A DNA stretch of 64,000 nucleotides from Willaertia magna (lineage: Eukaryota; Heterolobosea; Eutetramitea; Acrasida; Naegleriidae), in contig CADWAF010001999.1 in the NCBI GenBank assembly GCA_902984215.1, forward strand, positions 62,001 through 126,000. Reading direction: 5' to 3'. A program made the position numbers and the translations under genes. The notes beneath the pieces were generated by a model, which worked only from the letters and a program-made list of their open reading frames with translations, was not told the DNA's origin and ran no database searches. Positions 1 through 12,100 of the stretch are shown here, in pieces; the stretch's first letter is position 1; each line of letters starts with the position of its first letter.

Positions 1-2118
1 AATCTTCAATTGTAGTATTGGTGACCTTTGACTTGGTGCTTTGGATAAATAATCTGAGGCAAAATTGAAAGGTTCAACAAGTGTTGCGTTAGTAAATTTA
101 GAGCTAACTTTTTGATTAAACTCCTCTGCATCCTTAATCTTTGGATTAGTAGATTTTAAACTTTCTTCTAAAAATTTTGTTTTCTCCAAGTACTTATTAA
201 TTGTTGTCCTTATGTTGTAAGCTATTTCTGATTTGTAGTAAGAGTCCAGTTGGCATTGTTGTACAACTAATTCTGCAAGATGAAATACATTATCCCCTGA
301 GTTTACTTCCAATTTGCAAACCTTATTGTCACCTACATGAATAGAAAGAACTAGCTTTGGTTTTTGTTTCTTTGGAGTAATCCTTATTTCTTGTTGAGAT
401 TTATTCTTATTGGATTTAGGTGTCAACTCTGGTTCTTCTTCTAGCACTGTAATTATTGAAGGAATAATATAACCTTGTTTCGTTTTTTTATAACCTTGAA
501 CTTTGCTTGGTGTATCTTGCTTCTTTGATTTAGTTTCAATTATTGGTGTTTCATCTATTTCATTAAAATCTTCTTTATAATTTGGCAACATTACGTATCC
601 ACTTTTCCTTACGCCATAATTGTCAAAGGTTTCTAACTCATCCTCTTTTTCCTCTCTTTCAGCCTTATTATCGTCCAACCATTTTTCCTCTTCCTCTTCT
701 TCTTCCACTAAAACAACTGGATGCTGAACATTTCTAGTATTAGGGGATGTATTAGTTTTCTTAAATTCAGGTGGTGTTTGAGATCCAATACTCTTTTTCG
801 AGGGAGAAGTAACTACTTCGGTTCGAATCATACTGGTTGTAAGCGTTGAGGATGGAGGTAACCTTGGGGTAGGTGTACTCAACGACTCTTCAAACGAGTC
901 ATTAATATTTTCTGTACTTTCCCTACTACGTAAGAATGGACTTGTGTTTTTTCTTAATGGACTTGGTGTCCTATGCTCCCTTAGTTGTTTTGTAGAAGTA
1001 TTTCGCATGGGAAGAGAGAAACTAGGCTTTGATGTTTCTAATGAATCAAAAATAGTAGAATTGGAAGAAGCCTTTCTATTAATTGTATCCTTTCTTATGG
1101 AAGCTGAATTACTACTTTCTCTTAATATTGAAGAATTACTAATATTCGTGAAAGAATTCATTATACTAGATGTATTATCATTAAGTATTTGAGATTTCAA
1201 GTTAGGGCTTATAGGTAATGATTTAAGATTTGGGCTTCGTTGTTCTGGTAATCTATTCAATCTACTAGGACTTGGTTTGTTAAAAGAATTATTATTGGTG
1301 AAATGGTTTGTTTCTACTTTACTATTATTATAATATCTCACAGACATTTCTCCCCTTTCATTGGAAAAATTATTTGTAAAGTTCTTAGAAGTAAACGTAG
1401 TGTTACTGTTGTTGTTATTATTGTTGTTACAACTGGTCAGTATTTCAGAGTTAGAATCATTTTCACTTGAATCCCATATCGGTGACAAAAGTTTAATTTC
1501 CTTTTCCATTTCTAGTTCACTTAGCCTAGTTATATGACTAGATACTCTAATTAAAAGTATGTTAAATGTTAGGTCAATATTTGTATTTTCATAACAAGAA
1601 ACTTCTATAAAGAAAATTCCACTGTTTGTAATATCATTATTGATTTGATCTTGGCTTATTATAAAACCTTTACAAAATGATTCACATTCTGCTATTGAGG
1701 GAACTCTCCTAGGCAAATCGTTTTTGTTTCCCACCAACATAATATTTACATCCTTACAGTATTCTTGAAGTAAATTTAACCATTTTATAGAAGCGTTATC
1801 CCAGGAAGAGTAGCCGTTAATGTCATAAATTATAAAGGCAAAATCTGTGTATTTAAAAAAAGAATTTCTAATACTATTATTTGTCAATAATTCTTCATAA
1901 TCTAGAGCTTCAAAAAACTGAATATAATAATTATTTACTTCTATTTTAGTAATTAGAAAATTATTATCAAGATAATTTCCTAAAAATCTACATTTAGTTT
2001 GTCCCTTGGTCCATTTCTCTATCAAACTCGATTTCCCTACTTGTTTATCCCCCAAAAAAATTATTTTAATACTTTTGAGATCACCGTTAACTTCTGGTGG
2101 TAACATTTTTTCTATCAT
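1..2118 (-). CDS. Atypical Ras/Rab-like GTPase with long Ser/Asn-rich tail (3' end outside window)
   Basis: The frame is open from an ATG at 2118 (preceded directly by an in-frame TAG) to base 1, so 706 residues are visible and the C-terminus is missing. The first ~190 residues are a small-GTPase fold: a P-loop GDKQVGKS near residue 24, an NKND base-recognition motif and an EVSC segment at the G5 position. The switch II DxxGQ motif is replaced by EALDYE, so normal Mg/GTP catalysis is doubtful. The rest is Ser/Asn/Pro-rich and Glu-rich linker. A last ordered block, starting near PKLVLSIHVGDNKV, resembles a short beta-rich domain (VGDx(6)V..GD..x.LA) that I recall from other protist proteins; that comparison is from memory. 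Its start codon lies only 30 bp from that of the divergent gene at 2149. The GTPase call is solid; the role is unknown. Confidence 0.75.
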   Translation of the reverse strand, partial: MIEKMLPPEVNGDLKSIKIIFLGDKQVGKSSLIEKWTKGQTKCRFLGNYLDNNFLITKIEVNNYYIQFFEALDYEELLTNNSIRNSFFKYTDFAFIIYDINGYSSWDNASIKWLNLLQEYCKDVNIMLVGNKNDLPRRVPSIAECESFCKGFIISQDQINNDITNSGIFFIEVSCYENTNIDLTFNILLIRVSSHITRLSELEMEKEIKLLSPIWDSSENDSNSEILTSCNNNNNNNSNTTFTSKNFTNNFSNERGEMSVRYYNNSKVETNHFTNNNSFNKPSPSRLNRLPEQRSPNLKSLPISPNLKSQILNDNTSSIMNSFTNISNSSILRESSNSASIRKDTINRKASSNSTIFDSLETSKPSFSLPMRNTSTKQLREHRTPSPLRKNTSPFLRSRESTENINDSFEESLSTPTPRLPPSSTLTTSMIRTEVVTSPSKKSIGSQTPPEFKKTNTSPNTRNVQHPVVLVEEEEEEEKWLDDNKAEREEKEDELETFDNYGVRKSGYVMLPNYKEDFNEIDETPIIETKSKKQDTPSKVQGYKKTKQGYIIPSIITVLEEEPELTPKSNKNKSQQEIRITPKKQKPKLVLSIHVGDNKVCKLEVNSGDNVFHLAELVVQQCQLDSYYKSEIAYNIRTTINKYLEKTKFLEESLKSTNPKIKDAEEFNQKVSSKFTNATLVEPFNFASDYLSKAPSQRSPILQLKI

Positions 2119-2148
2119 CTACGAAAATTTCCCCTCCAAATAAATCGT

Positions 2149-2556
2149 ATGGTGTTGGTTTCTTCTCATCATCAACCCACTACTGCTACCGCTTGTACCT
2201 CTAGTATTAATACTTCTAGTAATAAATTGGTAAAGGGAGGGAAGGCTGAAAGTACAAGCAACAGTAGTAATAAGTTAATTGGAAAGAGAAGAACTGTCAG
2301 TACTGTAAGAGAAAGGACAGGAACTAATAGTAGTTTAGTAAAAAAGGAAGATGTAAAAAGAAGTGCGTCTGTTCCCTACAGGAGAGATCAAACTCATACA
2401 TCTTCTCTAAAATCTTCTCCCACAAAAGATAAGTCATTACTAAGGCGTCAAATATATGCTGTAAATAGATTAATGAAAATGGTTGAAGAAAGGAAATGGG
2501 AGTTATTGAGGAGAGGCGCATCTTCTTCAACCACTACTACTACTTATGCAATATAA
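2149..2556 (+). CDS. Small Ser/Thr-rich basic protein, unknown function
   Basis: A 135-residue ORF with ATG start and no upstream in-frame ATG before a stop at 2101. The first two-thirds are Ser/Thr/Lys-rich and probably disordered. Residues ~100-125 form a likely amphipathic helix (RRQIYAVNRLMKMVEERKWE), followed by a Ser/Thr tail. Codon use resembles neighbouring genes, which supports it being real. It is divergent from the GTPase gene with 30 bp between start codons, so the two must share a very compact promoter or overlap in their 5' UTRs. I do not recognise the family. Confidence 0.5.
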   Translation: MVLVSSHHQPTTATACTSSINTSSNKLVKGGKAESTSNSSNKLIGKRRTVSTVRERTGTNSSLVKKEDVKRSASVPYRRDQTHTSSLKSSPTKDKSLLRRQIYAVNRLMKMVEERKWELLRRGASSSTTTTTYAI

Positions 2557-2610
2557 CAACATTTCCGAGCTGTAAAATAGGATTATAAATAAGGGGCCGT
2601 AGATCTTTGA

Positions 2611-2619
2611 TTTGGCGCC
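2611..2619. promoter_or_regulatory. TTTGGCGCC motif upstream of PACRG
   Basis: TTTGGCGCC lies about 30 bp before the PACRG start codon. It matches the general E2F/DP consensus TTTSSCGC and contains the palindrome GGCGCC, unusual in such AT-rich DNA. The same motif on the other strand lies at 42121-42130, between the MAP10-like and glyoxalase-like genes. Function is inference from motif and position only. Confidence 0.3.
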
Positions 2620-2650
2620 TAAAAAATTTACAAATTTCCAACAATAAAAA

Positions 2651-3760
2651 ATGGAACAAAACAATTCCAATAACGCTCCAAAGACCAATGATCTTAACTA
2701 CTCCAATGTAATGGATCTTAAAGGAGAATATTCTCATCCGTTAATGTTAGCAAATAAAGGAACTGCATCCTCTCTTCTTCTTGAGGATTATGTTAGAAGT
2801 CATATTTCTTCATCTCCTGTTAAAGGTACTACTACCAGACCAGATATTCATATTCTTCCAAAGTCAAGCGAATCCCCATTTGGCGATTTTCCTGGGGATA
2901 TGAAACCAAGAAAAATTAATGAAATAAATGAATACGATACTTCCCTAGAAATATCAGGTTCAAAGATGTTATCAGGCAAGACTATCTCTCCTAAAACAGA
3001 ACATGGTACATTCCAATGGACCTCTAAAAAAGTAGGAAGCGGAGGAGCTACGAGTTCTCTTCTAGAAGGAAAGAAGCCTCCATCCCCTCCAAAGCCTGTT
3101 GCTACAGCCTTTAAAAAAAGAAAAATACCTGAAACACAATTCAGAAAATTCTATGAAAGAGGGGATTTACCTATCTCAATTAAACATTTAGGAACTAATG
3201 AAGTCCACTGGAAAGTGAAGCCTGATAAACTAGATTATCACCATTACCTCCCTATATTCTTTGATGGTTTAAGGGAAAAGGAAGAGCCCTATAGATTCCT
3301 TGCTGTTCAAGGTACCTTCGATCTATTGAAAAATGGTAAAGACAAGATTGTAAATTGTATTCCACAGTTAATTATTCCTATTAAGAGTAAGTATAACTTT
3401 AATTGAAATAATAATTAATCAATCTGTTAAGCTGCTCTTAACACAAGAGATCCCGAAATTATATGTACTATTTTAAAGGTTATTCAAATTTTAGTTCTAT
3501 CCAACAAGGTTGTTGGTGAAAAACTTGTTCCATATTATAGACAAATTCTTCCAATATTTAATCTTTTCAAAACAAAGAATATTAATATAGGAGATTCAAT
3601 TGAATACAGTCAAAGAAAAAGAATGAATATAGGAGATTTAATTGAAGAAACACTTCAACTTTTAGAGCAAACAGGAGGTGAAGATGCTTTCATTAACATT
3701 AAATACATGATTCCTACTTATGAACCATGTGTTTTGAATGATTATAGTCCACTCAAATAA
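2651..3760 (+). CDS. PACRG: Parkin co-regulated gene protein (PACRG), axonemal
   Basis: Two exons, 2651-3386 and 3432-3760, joined across a 45-nt GTAAGT...AAG intron, give 354 residues. PACRG lies at the inner junction between A- and B-tubules of the axonemal doublet and is tied to motile flagella. After ~165 residues of poorly conserved Ser/Pro-rich N-terminus, the family domain is unmistakable: [12 protein letters not shown], then [20 protein letters not shown], then [11 protein letters not shown] and PQLIIPIK. Splicing gives [10 protein letters not shown], matching the animal protein ([10 protein letters not shown]). Exon 2 carries [15 protein letters not shown] and the terminal [12 protein letters not shown] block. 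The long N-terminal extension is typical of protist forms. Expected expression is during flagellate differentiation. No parkin-like gene is next to it. Confidence 0.95.
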
Positions 3761-3904
3761 ATACCATTATTGTACAATTTATTATTTTCTTTTCCTATTA
3801 TTCATTGTTGGCATTACTTATACCTTATGTCATTTTTTGTTTAGTTATGTACCTGTCAACACTCATCAAAAGTAACAAAAAATAAAAATTGCAGTAAAAA
3901 GAAG

Positions 3905-4571
3905 ATGGGTGCAGGCATTTCAAAGGAGGATATGAAACAATATCAAGAGCAAACTAAAAATCGTTTAACTAAGAAAGATATTCAAAGGTATCATAAATTT
4001 TGGCATGAATTATATCCTGATGGAAATATGACAAAAGATGGTTTTTATAAATTTGCGGCAATAGCATTACCTTCCGCTCCATCTGATGCTAGTAAGTAAT
4101 TATTGATAGATGGGATATATTGTATGACTCACTTTTTTAAAAAGATGTTGACTATTTATTCCGTGCAATGGATTCAAACAAAGATGGAACAATTACATTC
4201 AAAGAATTTCTTTTTTTCCAATCAATCACAGCTCCAACAACACAACCATTACATTTTGAAGAATTAATAGATTTAGCATTTGATATGTACGATATGGATT
4301 TAGATGGATTTGTAACAGCAGAAGAAATGCGTGACTCTTTACGTATGTATAATTTTACAATAATATTTATTTAATTACAATAATTACAATTTATTAAGGC
4401 AACATGTTTAAAGCAAAAGGCGCAAAAATTGATCAAGAAGTTGAAATTACAATTAATTCAAGAATTGAAAATTTATTAAAAATTGCAGATGTTAATGGAG
4501 ATGGAAAACTAACACGCGAAGAAGTAATAAATGCTTGTAAAAAAGATCCTTCCTTACTGGTTCTTTTTTAA
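3905..4571 (+). CDS. N-myristoylated EF-hand calcium sensor
   Basis: Three exons (3905-4091, 4145-4342, 4399-4571) with introns of 53 and 56 nt give 185 residues, the usual size of recoverin/neuronal-calcium-sensor and calcineurin-B-like proteins. The start MGAGIS fits an N-myristoylation signal, suggesting Ca-dependent membrane association. Three canonical EF-hand loops are visible: D72-E83 (DSNKDGTITFKE), D112-E123 (DMDLDGFVTAEE) and D159-E170 (DVNGDGKLTREE). A fourth, N-terminal hand would be degenerate (around LYPDGNMTKDGF). The C-terminus is KKDPSLLVLF. Introns 1 and 2 fall just before loop 1 and just after loop 2. It follows PACRG by 145 bp on the same strand, but nothing in the sequence ties it to the flagellum. 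The exact subfamily is not resolved. Confidence 0.88.
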
Positions 4572-4646
4572 ATTTCTTGTAACAAAATTATTATTATTGT
4601 ATGTATATAAAATATAGAAAATAAATTTACAATTTTTTATAATTTT

Positions 4647-5805
4647 TTAAAAATGTATTTCAGTTTCCCATCGTTTAACAATCACTTTACAAACCTCTTC
4701 TACTTTATCAAGAATTTTAGAATGTTCCAATAAATATTTTGGTATTTTACTTTTACCAAACATTGCCCCTTAATATTTTAATAAATTGTATTAAATAAAT
4801 TATAATTTACAAAAATTAAAACTTACCTAGCATTGGACCAAGTAAAACTGGACAAAAATTAGCTCCACCTGCAAATTTAAAAGAATCTTTAATACAATCT
4901 ACAATGATTTCTGTAGCATTCGCTTGTAATTCTTCAATTGACTTTCCACTGGTATGTTTAATAATAAAATAAAGAGCTGCTTGTAAAGTTTCTGGACTAA
5001 ACCCACCCATAGATAAATTATGTAAAGGTAATTCATTAGCAATATCCTTATTTTCAAATGTCAATAATTTTTCTAAACTCTCTAAAAACGTTTCTGAATA
5101 ATTTCCTTTAAATTTCTGTAAATATTCTTTCATTAATTCGTAAATTAAATTATTATTTGAGGTAATTCCATTAATAATTAATTTCTTACAGAGCCAAGTG
5201 TGAAATTGAGATACTTCAATTGCAAAAGAAGAATGATGAGTTAAAAGAGTTTCCATTTCAGAAACTATCATTAAATCTTGCTCTGTTTTAAAATCAGGTA
5301 TCATACAAAGTACAACATTTCTATGTGCTGGATTTATACCTGCTGTTTGTCCACTAAATTCTTTATCAACTTTTTCTACATTTTTCTTTATTACTGAAAT
5401 TTTCTCTTGTAAAGTTAATCCTTCAAAAAGTTTTGTGTCAGAAATACTTTTAAAGATTGCATGACCTACACGTCCAGTGTCATCGGAACCTATTTGTTTG
5501 GTCTTTTTCCAATGTAAATAGTTTTTAAATATTATTACCTTTACTTGATTAAAATAATCTTCAACGTTATTATTGTAGTTTATTATTTCTTCTTCTTTCT
5601 TATTATTCCAAAATTCAACAAAACTTTGGCATAAAATACACGCCATTGCTTGGGGTCCTAAATTTAAATCTCCTAAAAGTTTAAATATTACAACATTAAG
5701 TTATGATTGATTTCCCACGAACCGATTATTTAAAATCTTACCCATTACAACACCATATAAAACACCTTCAACCCTATCTGTTAGATCTTGATCTTTTGAA
5801 TTCAT
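4647..5805 (-). CDS. ADP-ribosylglycohydrolase-like protein with partly lost metal site
   Basis: Exons on the minus strand are 5805-5742, 5672-4827 and 4768-4647, with introns of 69 and 58 nt; the product is 343 residues. Family marks are the N-terminal RVEGVLYGVVMGDLNLGP (the GxxxGDxxG start of the fold), DDTGRVGHA at the usual (T/S)DDT position, NPAHRNV where the family has NGxxMR, and a C-terminal GGANF...LGAMFG. In active enzymes the last block is GGDTDT, supplying Mg-binding Asp residues; here it reads GGANFC. So half the expected binuclear Mg site is kept and half is lost, which suggests a non-canonical or inactive member, perhaps a binding protein. COG1397 contains such degenerate members. 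The gene is divergent from the DOCK/RasGEF gene. Confidence 0.75.
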
Positions 5806-6138
5806 TATTTTTTGATATAACTATTTAAAGAGAAGTGCAATGAACTTTTTGAAAATAAATTTTGTCTTAGTAATGGTGGCCAGTTCCAAAATTTTGCTAA
5901 AGGCCACGTTTTTGATATTCGATACTTTGGTTTGTTCTTACTGACAATTAATCAAAATTAATCATCTAAAGGCCCAATTAGATAGAATGAAACCAGGCAC
6001 TCGTTACCTTCAACTATTGGGAAAGGAGATAGCACTTCCCTCTCATCGTGACATTTGAAGTGAAAAGTTTTCAAAAAATCACAAATAAAAAATAAAGAAG
6101 TTGTTCCACACATCATTTAATGATCTACCAGAAAAATA
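5806..6138. other. Intergenic region between divergent genes
   Basis: 333 bp between the start codons of the ADP-ribosylglycohydrolase-like and DOCK/RasGEF genes, so presumably both promoters. A small interrupted palindrome, GTGGCC (5876-5881) with GGCCAC (5902-5907), frames an AT-rich core. I see no ORF or RNA gene. Confidence 0.5.
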
Positions 6139-9100
6139 ATGCTGACAACTAGTGTAGAAGAAGAAATACAACAACAAAATTCTAATACTACTTCCATTAA
6201 AGAGGAAGTGGCCAATAACCACAATGAAAATCAAAACGACACAACCGAAAATAATAATGATAGTAACAACAATAATAATAACAATAATATTGAAAAACAT
6301 CATTCATCAAAGAGAAGTAGTGAAAGTGAAAATAGTAGACATTTAACATTATTTTCCCAAGCAATGGACCCTTTTTGGATTGAAGAAATTGATCAAACGG
6401 AATGGTTGGTACTTTTTCATAGTAAAGCTTTAAATACTGGAATAACAAAAAGAAGTTCCGTTGGAAGAGTAGGAAGTATACATACTACTTTACCATTAAC
6501 CATTGTTAAAGATGAGGGTAAAGTTTTTACAAAGAAATTCTTTGGTATTCTTTCAACTGCTAGCAGTAAGTAATAATTAATTCATCATTTTCAGCCTTTT
6601 TAACAAGCCTATCTTTTATTCTTTTTTTGATATTTTATTTACAAATTTTCCCACCAAAAAAACGTATTTTATTATAATTTTTAAAATTGATGAAATTTTC
6701 TTGTAGATTATATTCAAAAGGGTGAAGGAGATGTTGTTTTTATGTCTCATCCACATTTACGTCATTGCTTGCAAGTCTTCTTTAAACCTTTTAAAATTTT
6801 ACATTATGAAGCTGTTCCTTACCGAAGTATACCTTTTAAATCAGTATTTGAAGAAGGACAAGATTTAGCTGCCGATTCACAACTTAGTGAAACTAATCAA
6901 TTAAAATCTCCAACAACTCCAACAGAAACATTTGATAAGAATAATAAGAAAAACAAAGATGGAAAAGATAAAAACAAATCAAATAAGAATAAAAAAGATG
7001 ATACAGCAGTTGAAGAAGAAGATGATTTTTTACCTTCATTAGCTAAGATTTTAGATATTGAAAAATCTCAAGCAGAAAAAGTAACTGACGGAAAAGATGA
7101 AAATCAAGATCTTGAAACCTTGTTTGATCTTAATGTGAAAATGGGTGATTTCCCTGAAACTGGAATGAAAGATAAATTAACTCAAACACTTAAAGGATTT
7201 AGGAGATCTACTACTTTTTCACCAAATGTTTCTTCTTCATCTGGTACTTTAGCACCCAATAATAATAAGAAAAGTAGAAAATCTATTATTGGAAATATAG
7301 TTTTTAAAAGTGGTCATGATAGTGTGAATATTAGTGAACACTACAATTCAAGTTCAAACTCAAAGCCAACTGAAGAAAATAAGAATAACAATAATAATGC
7401 CAGTCAAGAAATTAAACAAACTGATTCTCAGCCTACAATTCAAGTAGAAGGATCAACTGATAGTAATAGCATATTAATTCCTAGTTCACTTTTTGCTAAG
7501 AATGAAGAAATGGATACTAAAAATACAAAGGGATTAATAAGAAAACCTCTAGAAAAGAAAGTTATTGATGTTTATGATGAAATTGATGTTTCTAAATCCT
7601 TAAAGAAAAGTCTAGTTGAAAAAGCCAAGGAATTGAGTTCTAAACGTGCAATGAATCATTTTACTGATATGATTGGTGCATTGAAGACAGCTGAAATTAA
7701 AGCACCAATTACTCCAGAAGTTATTGAAAAGACTAAAAGATTAATGAGTTGTTTACAACCAAAGTATAAGTATAAACCTTTACATACTACACTTTGTCAA
7801 AGACTAGGATCATTAGAATACCCAGTAAGAAAGAAGTTTAAATTTTTACTTTCTTGTGGAGACTTTAAGTTTGAAACTGGTGATATCCAAAATAAGGAAA
7901 TATTTACATTTTCTTTAAGTTTATATGATGTCAAATATTCTAGGAAACTTACTGAAGATTTTCATTTTCATTTCCTTACTGAATCTCAATTAGCTTCACT
8001 TCCAAGTACTTTAGCTGATTCTTTAAGGAAATCAATGCCTCGTGAAGGTAAAACAGAAAAACGATTATTCAATGTTTCTCATCCACATGACGATGTATAT
8101 TTAGTTTTATTTGTTTATCGTATTCCAACTTGCTCAGTAAAGGATGCTTTGAAATATTATGAAAATATATCAGCTAAAAAGAAAGTGAGTGAATGGGAAC
8201 TTAATTATAAAGAAAAGAAGTCAGGATTAGCACCTTTCAGACAACCAATTTTCTTTACCTATTCACCTGTTTTTGAAATGGCTGGATGCTCTTCCTATAT
8301 TCTAAAAAGTTCTACAATTACATTTGATTCATTAAATGTTATTGAAGGAGATTATAAATCACTTTTCAGTATTGCCCAAGCCGTCAAACAAAAGAATAAG
8401 GGTCGTACTGTTGATGCTGGCTTAAAGATTTATTTGGAACAATTAAATGAAAAGTACAATGTAGTTAGTTTGGAAGAAAGTAAGGAGGCTGCTGAAAGCT
8501 TTGATTCTGATATCTGTGGAAGTGTTGATGAACAAGCACTGTCATTACAACCAACCAATAATTTCTTAATGGATGAGAATGGGGAAAATAACTCAGGCTC
8601 ACTTGATGCGAACTCTCTTCAAAATCCTTTAAATAATATTCAAGAGATCAATGAAGATGAGGATGATTTGATAGATAATAACAGTGAATCTAACGACAAC
8701 AATAGTTATAGACAAACTATATCAGTAGAAAATGTTAGAAAGAACGTTTTCCAAATGACTGAACAAATGAAAGCATTGGAGTCATCCTGTATTAGAGAAA
8801 TTCCATGGTCAAAGTCTCGTTATCCAAATTCAAAGTTATTTAACACACTTTATCTCTATTTGATAGGCGCCAAATTAGAAAAGGCTCACGGAAAGAATAT
8901 ATTCATAGAAGTTATGTTTAGAGAAAGTGATGATAAATTACCAACCGATGAAGAATTGAAGAGTCTTCAACCATTAATAATTGATAGATTTACTTCAGAA
9001 AAGAAGAAATTTGATCTTAGTACTTTACAATACGACGAAAAATTTCCACAATTTTTAGATGAAATTAAACTTGAACTTCCACCAGTAGCCAGAAAGGGAA

Positions 9101-12100
9101 ATCACCTTTTGTTTGTATTTTATCACGTAGATATCGATGGAAAGAAATCAAGTAAATTAAATTATTCACCAACAAACCACAGACAAGAAGAACTTGGTAA
9201 ATCTGAAAAAGCAGTAATTGGTTATTCGTTCTTGGACTTGACAGAAAATAATAAGGCTTACGAAAAGGGTATCACTACAAGTGCATTTAGACTTGAACAT
9301 CCTGAAGTACAAAAACATTTCTTCTTTGGTGAAGTTAGAGTTTATAAACAATTGACTAACAACTACTTAGAAAAGAGTAAAATTAAAGGTTCCTTAGAAA
9401 AGGTAAAGGATGCTAGACTAAAATTAATGACTCAGTTGGTTTCTAGTGTTAGTCCACAAGATGAAGTACTACAACTTTTCTTTGCAAGTATCCATGATTT
9501 GTACAGTCCAGAAAAAGAAGGACAAAAGGATCTAATCTTAGAATTTATTTGCCGTAATGTATTGATGAAATTCTGTGATATCGATTTCACTTTGTTTATG
9601 CCTCATCTTCCAATAGTTATGAATATTTTATTTGAACTTATGTGTAACGTGTCTGAATTGGCAATTCGTGAAGATTTGAAAAAAGGAGCAGAACGTTTAT
9701 TATTCGAACAAATATTGGTTTGTTTAAGAGGTGTATACCATCACACAAAGAATCAAACCCGTTCCAACAAGTTTATGTCATCATACATTACATATGTACT
9801 TGATGAAATGAATAAGAACCATACCATTTACTCTGTTTTGTTAACAATATTAACAGATTATTTGGAAGAATTAGAAAAGGTGCTTAAAGGTGACCCAACC
9901 AAACATTACTTTGAAACTAACAATCTTTCTGAACATGACCCAATTCGTTTTTCATGGTTTATATTTGATGTTATCATTAAGAGTTTAACTCTTTGTATTA
10001 AGACAGATTACGTAGATACAATTTCTACAAAAGAAAGTTGGGAAAAATCAACTGAAGGACAAGACAGTAAGGACAGCAAACTTTCCCAAGATTACTTTGT
10101 GACGAAAGTCAAACAATTGACGTATTTCTTCTGTTCACGTACAAAGAAACTACTTGCATCTTCTGGTCATGGTAGAAATAACATTGGTCTAAATGGTAAC
10201 AGAAACTTGGCATTGTTTATTAGAGATTTAATTCCATTCATTGATAGAAAACATTTGATTGAAATTATCAAACATTATATGGAATGTTTATCTGGTGACG
10301 AACTCCAAGAAGTAAAATTAAGATTGAAGTGTGAATTTATATCTGTTATTTGTGATTATGACTACTTCATTCCATTGAATAACCAACATTTGGCAGAAGG
10401 TAACTTTATTATAAGACATTTCTTTGATGTATTTTTCAGTATTGCTGAAAGTAGTAATGAAAAGCTGATGTTGAAGATTGGTAAATGTTTATTAGATTTA
10501 TTCTGTAAGATTGATTATGATTCAAGATATCAAGAAGTACACAGGAAAGCTGCTATTGCGGAAATGTTCCTTTATTATGTTAATCGTTATTTATCAAAGG
10601 AAGAGTACCTTACTATGTTCCATCACGATGAATTGTATGTCCTTACAACAGTTTGTCTTTTATGGGTATTAAGAAACTTATCTGATCAACAATTTATCCA
10701 ATGGTGGTTGGAAAGCCCACTTCACGTACAACTTAATTGTTTAACTTTCATGGAATACGCAGTTGTTTCTTTCAATAATTTAGATTTTTCATCAACTATT
10801 CCAAAAGCCGTTTCAGGCAAAAAGGATACTCAAAAACCTTTATGTTTAGAGCTAATGATGTCAATTCAACATCTTTTGAGTGTAATCACTTCAAGAGATT
10901 TATTATCAGAAGTTCTTGAAAAGTCAAAAGTTGAGAATGATATTGAAAAACTAATGGCAAACAAAGAAGACGTTCAAGTTGCTCAAATTATTTCTAAATT
11001 AGAAATCACTAGAAATATTAAAGGTATTACTCCAGTTGAATCTGTAATATTACGTTACATCTCTAGATTGTTATTTAATATGATTTATCAATTAAATAGA
11101 AAGAAGCATTACGATATTGTTTCTTTACTATTTACTGATTGTTTACATCCATTACTAACAAATTTTGGAAACTATTTTATTTGCCAAGAGTTATATGACC
11201 TTACTATTCCTAAGAAAGAAAGACTTCCAATTGCCCAAAAACGTAAATTTGAAAGCAAATGGAGATTATTATTGGGTGCTTCAATGGCATTCTCAGAGGA
11301 GTTAGTACAAAGTGGAGATTCTGGTATGTCTGAACTAATTGAAGTAGCAAAGGATTGTGTAAAACTGTTATTGCAACCATTTGAATACGTCATGACAAGA
11401 GATTTACCTGAAGTATTAGAGGTAGAAGAAGAAGATGTTATAGTAGATCCTAAACGTAATTTAATAGCTTCGGCAACATTTGATTGTTTAGTCACTAAAA
11501 TATTCTCTAAAGCTAAATATGTAGCCTCTGAAGAAAACAAACCATTTGATACAGAAAATAACCAAGCATTTGAAGCTACTTTTATCAATACATTCTCCAC
11601 ATTTACAACACCTTGCAAATTAATGCATAAACTGATGACCTTGTATAGTGATCCAAATGTAGATCAATTAAGTGTTGAAAGACTTATGACAGATTTAATC
11701 ACCAAAGCATTTTATACTTTTGACAATGAAGCCATTGCACAATATGTATTCCACTTCAAAACCATTGTTAAATCAATTAAGCAAAAACAATTACAAAAGA
11801 GCAATGGACAAACTAAACTACCTGTACATCCTACTCTTCAAAAGATTCGTAAGGCATTGGTTCAACATTTATTTAATGCAAAGAAGGACTATACCATTGA
11901 AGAACAATCAGACAAGAAACACTTAAAGCAAGCAACTGTTATGATTCCAAAAGGTCTTTCTATTGACAAATTAAAAGAACCTGAAATTCCAATGAACAAG
12001 TGGAAAATTCAAAAAACAGTTTATTTACTTAAAAACATTCCAAATCCATATAATATACCATTTGACTTACTTCAATGGCAAGCAAGTGAAGTTGCAAGAC

